Notes: a model not told the origin generated them from the letters alone. DNA of 64,000 nt from Runella sp. CRIBMP (GCF_009905605.1 NZ_JAAAKZ010000014.1:1-64000); one strand, 5' to 3'. Positions 18,553-28,062 are shown, counted from the stretch's first letter. Numbers and translations are program-made.

Positions 18553-19122
18553 ATGTCCAATGTTTTACTTAATGAACTCATTTTTCAAATTGGCCTTGAT
18601 GTGTTTAGCATGGCGATTTTGCTGTGGCTGATCTACTATCCCATTTATCGAAACCGCGAGTTTATTTTTTCTTTTTTTGCTTTTAATCTCATAATCTTCT
18701 CCGTAACCTATCTAATCAATAAGGTAGAGGTTTCGATGGGTGCCGCTTTTGGGCTGTTTGCGGTATTTTCGATGCTACGTTATCGAACAGAAGGTATAAC
18801 CATGCGAAATATGACCTATCTTTTTCTGTCCATTGCGTTAGGACTCATTCATGGGCTGTCGGCCAATTCTGTCGGAATTACGGCCATTCTTACCACAGTG
18901 ATGCTGTTTTTGACCTTTCTTTTTGACGGTGATTTTGTCTTTCCGAGGGAATACAGCAAGGAAATTATGTACGACAAAATTTCGCTCACCTCCGCCGCGC
19001 GTCGTGAAGAATTGATGGCTGATTTGCGGGATCGCACCGGACTAAAAATCATCCGAATCGAAATCGATAAGCTTGATTTTTTGCACGACATGGCATTTTT
19101 GAGGATTTATTATTACCTCTAA
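18553..19122 (+). CDS. DUF4956 membrane protein
   Basis: 189 residues with four or five membrane helices in the first 115 residues (IGLDVFSMAILLWLIYYPIY, FSFFAFNLIIFSVTYLI, LTTVMLFLTFLFDGDFVF) and a small cytosolic tail with a ferredoxin-like pattern (GLKIIRIEIDKLDFLHDM). Translationally close to the VTC gene (24 bp) and probably forms a membrane complex with it, perhaps exporting or sensing polyphosphate; this role is inference. The stop overlaps by a few bases the stop of the convergent acyltransferase gene. Confidence 0.85.
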   Translation: MSNVLLNELIFQIGLDVFSMAILLWLIYYPIYRNREFIFSFFAFNLIIFSVTYLINKVEVSMGAAFGLFAVFSMLRYRTEGITMRNMTYLFLSIALGLIHGLSANSVGITAILTTVMLFLTFLFDGDFVFPREYSKEIMYDKISLTSAARREELMADLRDRTGLKIIRIEIDKLDFLHDMAFLRIYYYL

Positions 19123-20288
19123 ATAGTCACCGATTCTTCTTTAGATACGCTTTCTTTGGGTTTTAAACCAAACAAAATTTGGGTGAGGATAAAGGGTTTT
19201 ATCAGCCAATGATAAAGCAAGGCTACAATTGAAAAGCAAATGCAAATCAAAAGCGTGAGTTTAACAACAATGGGTAGAGACCATTGTACAATAAAATACC
19301 CCGCTACGACAATCACCGTTTGATGAAGAATGTAATAGGGGTACACGGCCTGATTGGTATATTTTAAAAATGGTGTAGAAAAATTCAGGTGTTGTTTCGC
19401 AAATCCTATTGCGGCCAGAATCAACGTCCAGATGTGGACGGAATTTAAAACCCCGTAGAGATGCAGTCGGCTGTCGTTTACTTTGGGTAAATCTAAAGTC
19501 CACCAATACTTATAAAATAAGATGCCAATGCAGACGAGCGCCGTGCTTAGATAATAAAAACGGAAGCGGTCACAAGTTTGCCAAAAGGCGTTACTTCCTC
19601 CCAAAAGATACCCATACACCACGAACGTAAGCGACGACGCAAACAAAAACCAATCGTCGAGCAGACTTTGCTGCTCGGGATAATCGAGGTACAGGGTAAA
19701 ATAATACAGCGCGAAAGGAAGCACCAACGCACCTACGGCCAAAGGATGCGTGAGACGATTCGTTATTTTTTCCTTCCAAGCATTGACTGCTTTTAATTTA
19801 AAAACGGAAAAAACGGGTAGTAGCAAAAGACAAAACACAAACAAGTAGACGACAAACCATAAATGACTCCAGGTGAGGGTTCCGTCGGGGTAGGGTACAA
19901 ACTCCCAAACGCTGGGATAAAACGCGGCATAGCTACCCGTAAACTGCCCCCGTTGCAATCGCTCGATGTACACCTGCGCGGGAATCATGAAAAACATGGC
20001 AAACAGCAAAGGAATCAATAAACGAACTACCCGCTCAATGGCAAACATCCCTACTGACCGTTTTTTTAGCGAAAAGTGAATCCCTACCCCTGAAATGAAA
20101 AACAGCAGTGGTAGGCGCCATTGGTGTAGCCAATAAATTAAGCGCGTTAGCGCGACAGAGGTCTCCGCATTTTTCACTTCCCAGTTGAAAGTGACAAAAG
20201 GCATGGCGCAATGAAAAAAAATCAGCAAAAAAAAGGCCAATACCCGTATCCAATCAAGGTAGTGGCGACGTTGGGAACGTGAGTGCAT
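19119..20288 (-). CDS. Acyltransferase 3 family membrane protein
   Basis: 389 residues with about ten membrane helices. N-terminal signature RRHYLDWIRVLAFFLLIFFH with the conserved Arg and His of acyltransferase-3/OpgC-type enzymes, and WRLPLLFFISGVGIHFSL. Such proteins transfer acyl groups to surface glycans, lipids or small molecules across the membrane. No dedicated neighbour points to a substrate. Confidence 0.85.
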   Translation of the reverse strand: MHSRSQRRHYLDWIRVLAFFLLIFFHCAMPFVTFNWEVKNAETSVALTRLIYWLHQWRLPLLFFISGVGIHFSLKKRSVGMFAIERVVRLLIPLLFAMFFMIPAQVYIERLQRGQFTGSYAAFYPSVWEFVPYPDGTLTWSHLWFVVYLFVFCLLLLPVFSVFKLKAVNAWKEKITNRLTHPLAVGALVLPFALYYFTLYLDYPEQQSLLDDWFLFASSLTFVVYGYLLGGSNAFWQTCDRFRFYYLSTALVCIGILFYKYWWTLDLPKVNDSRLHLYGVLNSVHIWTLILAAIGFAKQHLNFSTPFLKYTNQAVYPYYILHQTVIVVAGYFIVQWSLPIVVKLTLLICICFSIVALLYHWLIKPFILTQILFGLKPKESVSKEESVTI

Positions 20289-20442
20289 CAGAGTGGCTGT
20301 AAGTTTTTTACAGTCAGATGCAAATGGACAAACAAAAGGTTGCGTCGTGGTGGTGGTTTTCGTGGACTAATTTTGCGTCTTTATAGGGATGTTTTTGCCT
20401 TTATTCAATCCGTATTTTGTTGCAAGGGTTGTCGCAATAAGC

Positions 20443-20477
20443 AAAAACCCCCAAAATATTGCTATTTCAGGGGTTTT
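20443..20477 (-). terminator. Terminator of tRNA-Phe
   Basis: Stem AAAACCCC/GGGGTTTT directly after the tRNA 3' end on the minus strand, followed by T-rich sequence. Confidence 0.75.
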
Positions 20478-20478
20478 G

Positions 20479-20551
20479 TGGTGATGGACGGAATCGAACC
20501 GCCGACACAAGGATTTTCAGTCCTTTGCTCTACCGACTGAGCTACATCACC
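20479..20551 (-). tRNA. tRNA-Phe (GAA)
   Basis: The minus strand starts GGTGATGTAGCTCAGTCGG and ends TTCGATTCCGTCCATCACCA. The 7-bp acceptor pairs, D-loop, anticodon loop CTGAAAA (anticodon GAA) and T-arm are regular. CCA is not encoded. 73 nt including discriminator A. Confidence 0.97.
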
Positions 20552-20709
20552 GTTTCAGTCGCTTTCCCTATTGATTTGGGACTGCAAAGGTAGGGAAGTG
20601 AATTATATAACGCAACTTTTTTTGCAAAAAAATACGTATTATTTTTCTCAAAAAGTGCCTTTGCAAAGGTAACTATACTGTTTTTCAGTTGTTAAGGAGA
20701 ATATTTTTT

Positions 20710-23106
20710 TTATTCTCCTCCCACAAAATCACGATATAGGCTGCACTCTTCCAATACTTCTTTGGTGTATTGCGTGGTGGCGTATTTGCTGCGCAGCAGG
20801 GCAAAGTACTTCCCAAGGCGCTTTTTTTCTTCGGAGCTCATCCGTTTTTGAAAAGCAGTTTGTTCGTCTTCACCGTAGCCCAAATCACGTCCTTCATTGG
20901 CTTGATAGATAAAGAAGGCGCTTTGCTCGCATAGGGCGGCCCCAAAAGCGGCTTTGGCAGCCAATTCAGCATCTTTGGTTTGCATTGCTTTGTCGAAATA
21001 CGTGTGGGCTTTGGTCATCACGTAGTAGTCCTCGCCCGACAAGTCGCGGGGTGGGTACATGTATTGGTATTCCGAGCTGCTCCGTTGCCGTTGTGAAAGT
21101 ATCCAACTGTTGCCCCAATACCCGATATTGTAGGCACCGCAACCCAACAGGTAGGCCGCTTTGGCGTCGCCTTTGTTCATTTGGCTTTCCAGCTCCGTCA
21201 TGCGTTTGGCAAACGTGGCGGGAGTAAACGTATGTTTTTTGCTTTCGCCGTTGTCAGGAGTCAAATGAAAGGGGTTCTCGTCGAAGTAAGTCGGAAAAAC
21301 GGAGGTCTCGGCGGTCCAGTGGATGGGGGTTACCTTGCCAAACGCCTCGGCAGCTTTGGCGTATTGGTGCTGGATGAGGTATTTGCGGCCCAGTACTACG
21401 TATAAATAATCCGCATCCACGCCCGACAGTTTCATCAAACGCTTATCAAAATCGGTCGGAGTCGGGACCTGAAAGTATTTGATTACTTGCTCGATGGTCG
21501 CCGTCGAAGCGCTGTTTTCAATGGCATAGCGGTCTTTATTGGTCGCAAAAATAGGAGAGTAATCCGCATTTTGGGGACGCGATTGCCAACTTGCGGCGGC
21601 TTCCAACAAAAATGCTTTGGCTAAATGCGTGGCGGGAACCTCTTCAGATTTTTTGCCGCAGCTCGACAGAAACCCACCCGATTTTTTGTCGTCAAGGGGT
21701 TGGCCTCGGTACATTTTGGCGAGTAGCCCACAAGCGCGCGTGTAGGCGTTGACCAGACGAAAATTGTCTGAGCCGCCGAAAGTCTCCAGCATACCGATGG
21801 CCTGTGTTTCAAATTCTGGCGTGATGCTTTCCTGTTTGGCAATCAAGAGCAGCATTTGCTGTAGGGCGATTTGCTGCTTTAGGTAGTTGTTTTGTGTGGG
21901 TTGGGCCTGCGCTTTGGCCAGGAAATCGCTCGCTTTATCGTAGTCTTTGTTTACGTATGCCAAATAGGAGGCTGCGGTGTACCAAAATGCAGAATTATTG
22001 AGGGTTTTGTTCGCGGCAATTTCGGCCGTAAATGCTTGCAGTTGCTCAAAATAAGAAGGTGATTCTTTGCGATGCGCTTCAAAGGCCAGTGTATCTTCGG
22101 TGTACGGAATTTCGCCCAATGAATAATATTCGGTTTTGTTGATTTCGCGCGCGGCAATTAGTTCAATAAGGCTGTTTTTGGGGTTGAGTTCCACTATTTT
22201 TTTTAGAAAGGGCAAGGCATCCTGAAACGGTTGGATGGCACAGAGCGCGTATACGGCGGCTTTTTCGGCGTCATTTTGGCAATATGTCAATGCTTTTTCC
22301 TGAAACATCACCCCTTTCATGCGCAGACTCAAATCGGCTTCGCGGCGTCGAGAGGGGCAGCGCTCAAATACTTGGGCGAATTCGTAAATAGCCTTGGCCG
22401 TATCTCCCATGGCCATGCTTGCCCCTGCGCGCCGGGCGTAGGCCCAGTCGCTGATAAACGATTTTGTTTTGAGGGGCTTGATGAGTTCGTCGTACAATTG
22501 GACACAAGCCTCGGGTTGGTCGAGCATCATCGCTAGTTTTACGGCCTGAAATCCGTATCGTTCCTTCAGAAATCCATCAGTGGCAACCCGCGCGCTCTGC
22601 TTGGCTTTTTCGTAAGATTCCACCAATACCAACGAATCCTTCCGCCCTTCTTCCCACGCATAGGTAGCGGGCTGATAGGCCTTATCGACGGTTTTGGCGA
22701 ATTGCAGATACGCGATGGCGGCTTTGTTGCCCTTCAGCATGAGTCGGTTGGGAAGGGTGTTGTTGGCGCTTTCTGAGTAAAAATAATTATAGGCAATGTC
22801 GTTGGAAACGCCAGCGTATTTGGCCCAAGCTTCGGCGTTGGTGTTTTCGGCCAAGCGAAGCGAATCGCTGTACTCGTCGAGATACAGAAATTGTTGGGTA
22901 TAATGATACCGCCCGTCGCCTGGTTGAGTGTCGGTGCTTTCGGGTAGAAAATAGCTCGTAAATTCGTTTAAATCAGCAGGGCCACCCGCGCAGGCCAGCA
23001 ACAACAAAATAGCGATGGTTTTAGCGGAAGGTTTGAAATAGCTGCTGAATTGGGTCTTGAACCCCTTTCCCTTGCGGGAGAAAAACGCGGGCAGTCGGCA
23101 CGGCAT
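20710..23106 (-). CDS. Large lipoprotein with TPR-like helical repeats, function unknown
   Basis: 798 residues. The only in-frame ATG (23106) gives a 39-residue basic and hydrophobic leader ending in a lipobox (ILLLLACAGG), so the mature protein should be lipid-anchored at Cys. The rest is helical with TPR-like pairs (AYARRAGASMAMGDTAKAIY, AATHLAKAFLLEA type) and a C-terminal GGE. The start lies 86 bp inside the end of the upstream membrane protein gene, so the two are probably co-translated. Not recognised beyond the repeats; the pair may act in envelope glycan work, which is speculative. Confidence 0.7.
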   Translation of the reverse strand: MPCRLPAFFSRKGKGFKTQFSSYFKPSAKTIAILLLLACAGGPADLNEFTSYFLPESTDTQPGDGRYHYTQQFLYLDEYSDSLRLAENTNAEAWAKYAGVSNDIAYNYFYSESANNTLPNRLMLKGNKAAIAYLQFAKTVDKAYQPATYAWEEGRKDSLVLVESYEKAKQSARVATDGFLKERYGFQAVKLAMMLDQPEACVQLYDELIKPLKTKSFISDWAYARRAGASMAMGDTAKAIYEFAQVFERCPSRRREADLSLRMKGVMFQEKALTYCQNDAEKAAVYALCAIQPFQDALPFLKKIVELNPKNSLIELIAAREINKTEYYSLGEIPYTEDTLAFEAHRKESPSYFEQLQAFTAEIAANKTLNNSAFWYTAASYLAYVNKDYDKASDFLAKAQAQPTQNNYLKQQIALQQMLLLIAKQESITPEFETQAIGMLETFGGSDNFRLVNAYTRACGLLAKMYRGQPLDDKKSGGFLSSCGKKSEEVPATHLAKAFLLEAAASWQSRPQNADYSPIFATNKDRYAIENSASTATIEQVIKYFQVPTPTDFDKRLMKLSGVDADYLYVVLGRKYLIQHQYAKAAEAFGKVTPIHWTAETSVFPTYFDENPFHLTPDNGESKKHTFTPATFAKRMTELESQMNKGDAKAAYLLGCGAYNIGYWGNSWILSQRQRSSSEYQYMYPPRDLSGEDYYVMTKAHTYFDKAMQTKDAELAAKAAFGAALCEQSAFFIYQANEGRDLGYGEDEQTAFQKRMSSEEKKRLGKYFALLRSKYATTQYTKEVLEECSLYRDFVGGE

Positions 23107-25492
23107 AGTAGGTAAGATTTAGGGAATCTAGGTGATATAACGCAAATGTAACCTTCCTATTTTGAATTTCCTGCGCTAATGTTTGGGTACTTATTTTTAG
23201 GTTTTCAAGGGTACTTTCTTCGACCCGGAACAGGTCGCCGCGCCGCACGGGAATTTCCAAAAAAGTGCCGTTTTGCACCACCGTGTAAGCATTGGGTAAG
23301 GGTGATTTGATAAAGAAAGGATGGCTTTGTAACTGTTTATGTGTAAGGTGATTAACGAATCGTAAAAATCGACCGTTGCGGTACACCACCGCCCACCGAA
23401 ACACGGGTAGCACCACGTCCAGCGGTAACGGATAGGCGGATACGTAGTCGGCGTAGCGCCCCGCCACGTTCAGGTCAAGGATGGAATTTTCGGTCTTGAT
23501 ATTCTTCCAATCGTCCATGTTGTAGTACATCAGCATCCCACGCTCCACGGGCGGCACGCCGGTTGTGCGGTAAAACTTGATTTGGTGCAGTCGAATTGTA
23601 GCCGAAAGCCCTGTGCTGTCGGGCAGATTTTTCTTCAATTGGGTCAGTAATCGAAAATATTTGGCCCGCGTCGCCAACGACCAATCGCAATCAATTTGTA
23701 CTTCTCCCAGCGGGAAAGGGTTGAGGTTCTGGACTTTCTCAGCGATTTTTTTCGACAATTCATCCACGCCGCCCCAAGAAAGTTTTTCAAGGGTACGATT
23801 GGTTATAAATACCGTAGGAATTACCTCCAAAGATGGATTTTCGAAAAAACGAATTGCGGCTTTGGGTACGGCCTGACGCGTAGAGATATCCCAATCCACG
23901 TCAAAAAACTTTACGTATAACCGTTGGATGCCATAGCGGCGCAATGCCGTTTTTTCGTAATCTTTGAGTTGAAAGGCAGATTTCCAATAATAAAAAGCCC
24001 GCGTCACTTCTTTGGGCTTGGGCAGAACATGGGGCGCAAAATAGTGCAAATATGATGCATCAGCTTTGCCCAAATACTGGGCCGTTACGTCAAATGAGTC
24101 GGGATGGTATTTGCTCAGGTAATGAATGGAGTAGGGCGTAAAATCCTTGATTTCCTTGTCAGCAATGACAGAATATGGTTGGGCGCTAAACCAACGGAGC
24201 TGTTGTTTAAGTGGCAATACCGCACAAAGTACCAGCGTAAAAATCATCCATGGCTTTTTGAACGACAGGGTACTGACGCCCCAACAAATGACCATCAACG
24301 CGGGTAAACTTGCGCGTCGGGCCAAATCGTTGAAGTGGCCGTAACGATAAAGGGTGAGACCCAATAAAATGAATAGTGTGCATAGTAGCAAGTTGAAATC
24401 CCGTTTGAAAATCGTTTGGTTTTTATATCCCATCCCGATCAATACGGCCCAGGTGCTGATTTCCAACACAATAAAAACAACTAAAAAAACAGTGTCTTTG
24501 CGTGTGGTAAAAAAACTCCACCACCAACTACTCACCTCATTCGAGGGAACGTGTCCTGCATAAAAAATCAGGGCAGGGTAGGCAAGAAGAGTTACGAAGA
24601 ATAACAGACGAAAAGCACTAGAGAATGAAGAAAGAACGAGCGTTTTTTGGACAAAAGAGAGGTAAAATGCCAACCCCAAAAAGCCGATGGCAACCAAAGG
24701 GGACCAATAAAGCAGAAAAACAACCAGAGCAAATGGAAGAAATGTAAGTGGCGCTTTTGATTTTTCTTTCCAAAGCTTCAATAATACAGCGGTGGAAAGC
24801 CACGCGGGAAGGGCGTGTTGGGGCGTGGCCACGAATGCATCAACGTGGCTGTGGAACAACAGCCCACCCGGAGATTTGATGAGTTCGACGGTGTGATCGT
24901 TTTGCCAAAAATCTTTTAGAAAGTGTAGGAAATGAGACGATTTGAAGGCGTCATAAATGAGTAAAATCGCTTCTGGGCTGTTGAAAAACAAAAATAAAAA
25001 CACCAATTTCCAGCCGTTGAGCCGATACAAAACTGTAAAAAGTAACCCAAGTCCGAGCCACGTCCAACCAAAAGTAAAGTAATGAACATACGACATTCCA
25101 CCTACCCAACGCGCAAGCAAGGCAGGAGGTAAATAATATGCGTGATAATAGCACAAATACGAGCCATCGGCGTAACGCACGGGCCACTGGTAGCGGACTA
25201 GGTTATTGAAAATCAGGTTGTGTTTATAATAGTCAAAATGCTGCGGACGAAAACCGCCCACTCCCGCAAAATACGTCCAGAAAAGGGCAAGAAGCAGGCA
25301 GGCAGAAAGCGGGGTAATTTCTATTGAGCTGATCGTTGAGCGAAGATGAATTTCTGAAGATTTACAAAATGTGAATAAAAAATAACCCAGCACCAGCGTA
25401 GGCGGAAGGGCTACCCACCACTCAAACCATCCCCCCCAAAAGATGAACAGGGGCAGCGATAAATACAGCAGAATAAGGGCGATGGTTTTCAT
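23021..25492 (-). CDS. Multi-pass membrane protein, GT-C glycosyltransferase-like
   Basis: 823 residues from ATG 25492 (MKTIALILLYLSLPL). About twelve membrane helices fill the first 470 residues; the first extracytoplasmic loop has FRPQHFDYYKHNLIFNNLVR, an acidic loop reminiscent of GT-C sugar transferases. The last 350 residues are soluble and contain lipid- or sugar-enzyme-like patches (YFDVDWDISTRQAV, VPPVERGMLMYYN). No family name is claimed. It overlaps the downstream lipoprotein gene by 86 bp, which argues for a functional pair. Confidence 0.6.
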   Translation of the reverse strand: MKTIALILLYLSLPLFIFWGGWFEWWVALPPTLVLGYFLFTFCKSSEIHLRSTISSIEITPLSACLLLALFWTYFAGVGGFRPQHFDYYKHNLIFNNLVRYQWPVRYADGSYLCYYHAYYLPPALLARWVGGMSYVHYFTFGWTWLGLGLLFTVLYRLNGWKLVFLFLFFNSPEAILLIYDAFKSSHFLHFLKDFWQNDHTVELIKSPGGLLFHSHVDAFVATPQHALPAWLSTAVLLKLWKEKSKAPLTFLPFALVVFLLYWSPLVAIGFLGLAFYLSFVQKTLVLSSFSSAFRLLFFVTLLAYPALIFYAGHVPSNEVSSWWWSFFTTRKDTVFLVVFIVLEISTWAVLIGMGYKNQTIFKRDFNLLLCTLFILLGLTLYRYGHFNDLARRASLPALMVICWGVSTLSFKKPWMIFTLVLCAVLPLKQQLRWFSAQPYSVIADKEIKDFTPYSIHYLSKYHPDSFDVTAQYLGKADASYLHYFAPHVLPKPKEVTRAFYYWKSAFQLKDYEKTALRRYGIQRLYVKFFDVDWDISTRQAVPKAAIRFFENPSLEVIPTVFITNRTLEKLSWGGVDELSKKIAEKVQNLNPFPLGEVQIDCDWSLATRAKYFRLLTQLKKNLPDSTGLSATIRLHQIKFYRTTGVPPVERGMLMYYNMDDWKNIKTENSILDLNVAGRYADYVSAYPLPLDVVLPVFRWAVVYRNGRFLRFVNHLTHKQLQSHPFFIKSPLPNAYTVVQNGTFLEIPVRRGDLFRVEESTLENLKISTQTLAQEIQNRKVTFALYHLDSLNLTYYAVPTARVFLPQGKGVQDPIQQLFQTFR

Positions 25493-25573
25493 TGTTTGGG
25501 GGCTCGGACAAAGATAAACAGCCAATTGTAAATTTAACGCCTGGGGCTAGTCTTTTGATTTTTGGGTGTTTGT

Positions 25574-25597
25574 CGTTATTTTCGTAAAAAAATAACG
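25574..25597 (+). promoter_or_regulatory. Inverted repeat just before cysteine desulfurase
   Basis: CGTTATTTT and its exact complement at 25589-25597, 6-nt loop, ending 2 bp before the start codon. It covers the ribosome-binding area and could be an operator or an RNA hairpin. Confidence 0.35.
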
Positions 25598-25599
25598 AA

Positions 25600-26757
25600 A
25601 TGTCAATGCGTTTGCCCATTTATTTGGATTATAATGCTACTACGCCCGTTGATCCCCGGGTGTTGGAGGCGATGTTGCCCTGGTTTACCGAGCATTTTGG
25701 AAATGCCGCCAGTCGCACGCATCTTTACGGCTGGACCGCCGAAGAAGCCGTGGCGACGGCCCGAAAACAAGTGGCTAAACTGTTGCGCGCCAACCTAAAA
25801 GAAGTGGTGTTTACGAGTGGGGCAACAGAAGCTAATAATTTGGCTATCAAGGGGGTATTTGAAAAATATTCGTACAAGGGTAAGCACATCATTACCATTG
25901 TTACGGAGCATAAGGCCGTGTTGGATACTTGTCATCATATCGAACAATTGGGTGGTGAAGTGACCTATTTGATGCCCGATTCCCAGGGACTTATTGCCCC
26001 ACAGCAAGTGGCTGATGCTCTGCGGCCCGATACGATTTTGGTGTCAGTGATGTATGCCAACAACGAAATCGGGGTCATTCAACCCATTCGCGAAATTGCG
26101 GAGTTAGCCCATGCGGGCGGGGCGTTATTTCATACCGACGCCACACAGGCGGTTGGAAAACTGCCGATTGATATGGTTGAAGAAGGCATTGATTTGCTGA
26201 GTTTATCGGCGCATAAACTGTACGGACCCAAAGGCGTTGGTGCGTTGGTGGTGCGGCAGGGCGTTGAAATTACGGCCCAAATGGACGGGGGAGGACATGA
26301 GCGCGGTCGCCGTTCGGGTACGCTCAATGTGCCAGGAATTGTGGGTTTGGGTAAAGCCTGTGAACTCGCCCAAAAGGAAATGGGTACCGAAGCGCAGCGT
26401 CTTGGTTGGCTGCGCGACCGTTTAGAAAAAGGTATTTTAGCGAACATTCCTCATACGTTTGTCAACGGAAATACGCCACAACGTTTGGCGCATTTGACCA
26501 ATATTTGTTTTGAACACGTTGACGGCGAAAACCTGCTGCTGAGCCTGAAAGACATCGCGGTTTCGACGGGGTCTGCGTGTACTTCCGCCTCGGTATTGCC
26601 TTCGTATGTATTGAAAATTCTGGGTCTCACCGACGACCAAGCCTACGCTTCTTTGCGTTTTAGTTTGGGTCGTTTCAGCACCGAGGAAGAAATTGATTTT
26701 ACATTACAGCACGTGTTAGAAGTAGTCGAGCGTATGCGGGTAGGAAGTGCGGTTTAG
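25600..26757 (+). CDS. Cysteine desulfurase (NifS/IscS class)
   Basis: 385 residues of the class V aminotransferase fold. PLP Lys206 is in SLSAHKLYGPKG, with His104 (EHKAVLDTCHH), Asp180 (FHTDATQAVGK) and the sulfur-carrying Cys327 in STGSACTSASVLPSYVL, which marks group I IscS/NifS enzymes. It takes sulfur from cysteine and passes it to Fe-S scaffolds or tRNA thiolation enzymes. Here it stands alone, without iscU, iscA or iscR; other sulfur genes must lie elsewhere, so the partner is not known. Confidence 0.93.
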   Translation: MSMRLPIYLDYNATTPVDPRVLEAMLPWFTEHFGNAASRTHLYGWTAEEAVATARKQVAKLLRANLKEVVFTSGATEANNLAIKGVFEKYSYKGKHIITIVTEHKAVLDTCHHIEQLGGEVTYLMPDSQGLIAPQQVADALRPDTILVSVMYANNEIGVIQPIREIAELAHAGGALFHTDATQAVGKLPIDMVEEGIDLLSLSAHKLYGPKGVGALVVRQGVEITAQMDGGGHERGRRSGTLNVPGIVGLGKACELAQKEMGTEAQRLGWLRDRLEKGILANIPHTFVNGNTPQRLAHLTNICFEHVDGENLLLSLKDIAVSTGSACTSASVLPSYVLKILGLTDDQAYASLRFSLGRFSTEEEIDFTLQHVLEVVERMRVGSAV

Positions 26758-26760
26758 AGC

Positions 26761-26803
26761 TTACAAGAGTACTTGTTGTAGGGTGTAATAAGTACTCTTG
26801 TAA
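26761..26803 (+). repeat. 14-bp perfect hairpin after cysteine desulfurase
   Basis: TTACAAGAGTACTT (26761-26774) and its exact complement (26790-26803), 15-nt loop, 3 bp after the stop codon. No clear T-run follows, so it may be a weak terminator or an mRNA-stabilising 3' structure. Confidence 0.6.
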
Positions 26804-26889
26804 ACTTCAATTCTGAGTAAAGTTCGTTGTAGATTGGATTATTATTTAGGTTTTCTTATTACTTGTTTGTGACTAATATTCGTACCGTA

Positions 26890-27453
26890 CTATAAATTTA
26901 GTTCACTTGTGATCTTGGATTGTAATTGGTATTTTTTGGGTGTTATTCCAAAATGTTTTTTAAACATTTTAGTGAATTTGATTGGTTGGGAATAACCTAC
27001 CATTTCTGACACTAATCCTCCTCTTAAGCCTTTCAGAAGTAGCTCTGCTGCATATTTCATCTTTTTGTTCAAAAAATATTCGTAGAAAGATACTCCATAC
27101 ATCTCCTTGAAAATACGTTTAAAAACTGAAATTGAAAGACCCAATGATTGCGCAACTTGTCGCATTTCAGGGTTTTTTGCATTCGAAATGTAATTGTCAA
27201 GAATTGAGTCTACTTTTTCAATGCCTTTGTACTTACTTAAATGATGATTAACTGCCGGTTGCTTTAAAGAAATAGAATGTGAGTTATAACTTGTCTCTAA
27301 TTGCATACTATTTGAGTAGGGGTAGTCTACTTTAAAATAGATATTTCTCTGCAATAAAAATTGGACAATCATCGCTAATTCCTTACTTTCAACATGAATG
27401 CTCACATAGAGCGGCTGCGACTGAGTCTCCATTAATGAATTAGTTCCTTCCAT
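26890..27453 (-). CDS. Small AraC-type HTH regulator, paralog of 5779-6330
   Basis: 187 residues from ATG 27453 (27432 is also possible; the frame remains open upstream only to a TTG). C-terminal AraC helix-turn-helix (VAQSLGLSISVFKRIFKEMY, GYSQPIKFTKMFKKHFGITP) and an N-terminal 60-residue domain whose pattern (LYVSIHVESKELAMIVQFL) matches that of the other small AraC protein of this window. AT-rich coding sequence, no cupin. It faces away from the desulfurase gene. Target is unknown; the N-terminal domain is probably the sensing part. Confidence 0.78.
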   Translation of the reverse strand: MEGTNSLMETQSQPLYVSIHVESKELAMIVQFLLQRNIYFKVDYPYSNSMQLETSYNSHSISLKQPAVNHHLSKYKGIEKVDSILDNYISNAKNPEMRQVAQSLGLSISVFKRIFKEMYGVSFYEYFLNKKMKYAAELLLKGLRGGLVSEMVGYSQPIKFTKMFKKHFGITPKKYQLQSKITSELNL

Positions 27454-27504
27454 ATTTCTGTTGACTTTAATATTACAATTGTTTTGTACCAACCTTGTGA
27501 CCAA

Positions 27505-28062
27505 GAAATATACTATTCGTCAACTTTTTTTATACAAATTGGGTACGAGAGGTCGCTAAAAGGGCTTAAACCGTAATTTTATACGATACGGCTTATTATT
27601 TTCCTCGAAAAATTTAAAAAATAGCCCTAAAAGAAGTTTTCTTTTAGGACTCCATGGTGCTGATTTCAATAAAGAAATGAGTTTCTGCTAAAACTATTTT
27701 GAAATGCCAGAATCACGCTTGCAGGGTGTTAATTGCTGATTAGTAGTTTATAACCGCATTATTTGTGGAGTCCTCGAGCACTTTTTTCAATGTTGGAAGC
27801 CTGCTTTCCCTTGATTCTATTTGCCCTCTTTCTCAATCATTCAATCCTTTCGCTCTAGTTTGGAGGGCTTTAACGGTATATCCCTAAAAGTGTTGATTGT
27901 TTAATGTATTGAAAGTGAGTGTTTTATATATTTTGTGATAAAGAAGTTTGAAAAAAAAAAGCCCTACTGAATCTAAGTGAAAGAGGATTTCCGTAAGTCT
28001 GTTTGTAAATCAAATTACACATACTAACCAATTGTAAAAACTTAATTTTTTTTAAAACAATC
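27505..28062. other. AT-rich intergenic region of about 560 bp
   Basis: No convincing gene. It contains a perfect 10-bp hairpin at 27626-27648 and a long A-run at 27950. The FAS1 promoter probably lies within the last 150 bp, but no clear TAnnTTTG box was found. Confidence 0.5.
27626..27648 (-). terminator. Minus-strand terminator without an obvious gene
   Basis: CCTAAAAGAA/TTCTTTTAGG with a 3-nt loop; on the minus strand it is followed by TATTTTTT. There is no minus-strand gene between it and 28708, so the transcript it ends is unidentified. Confidence 0.55.
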
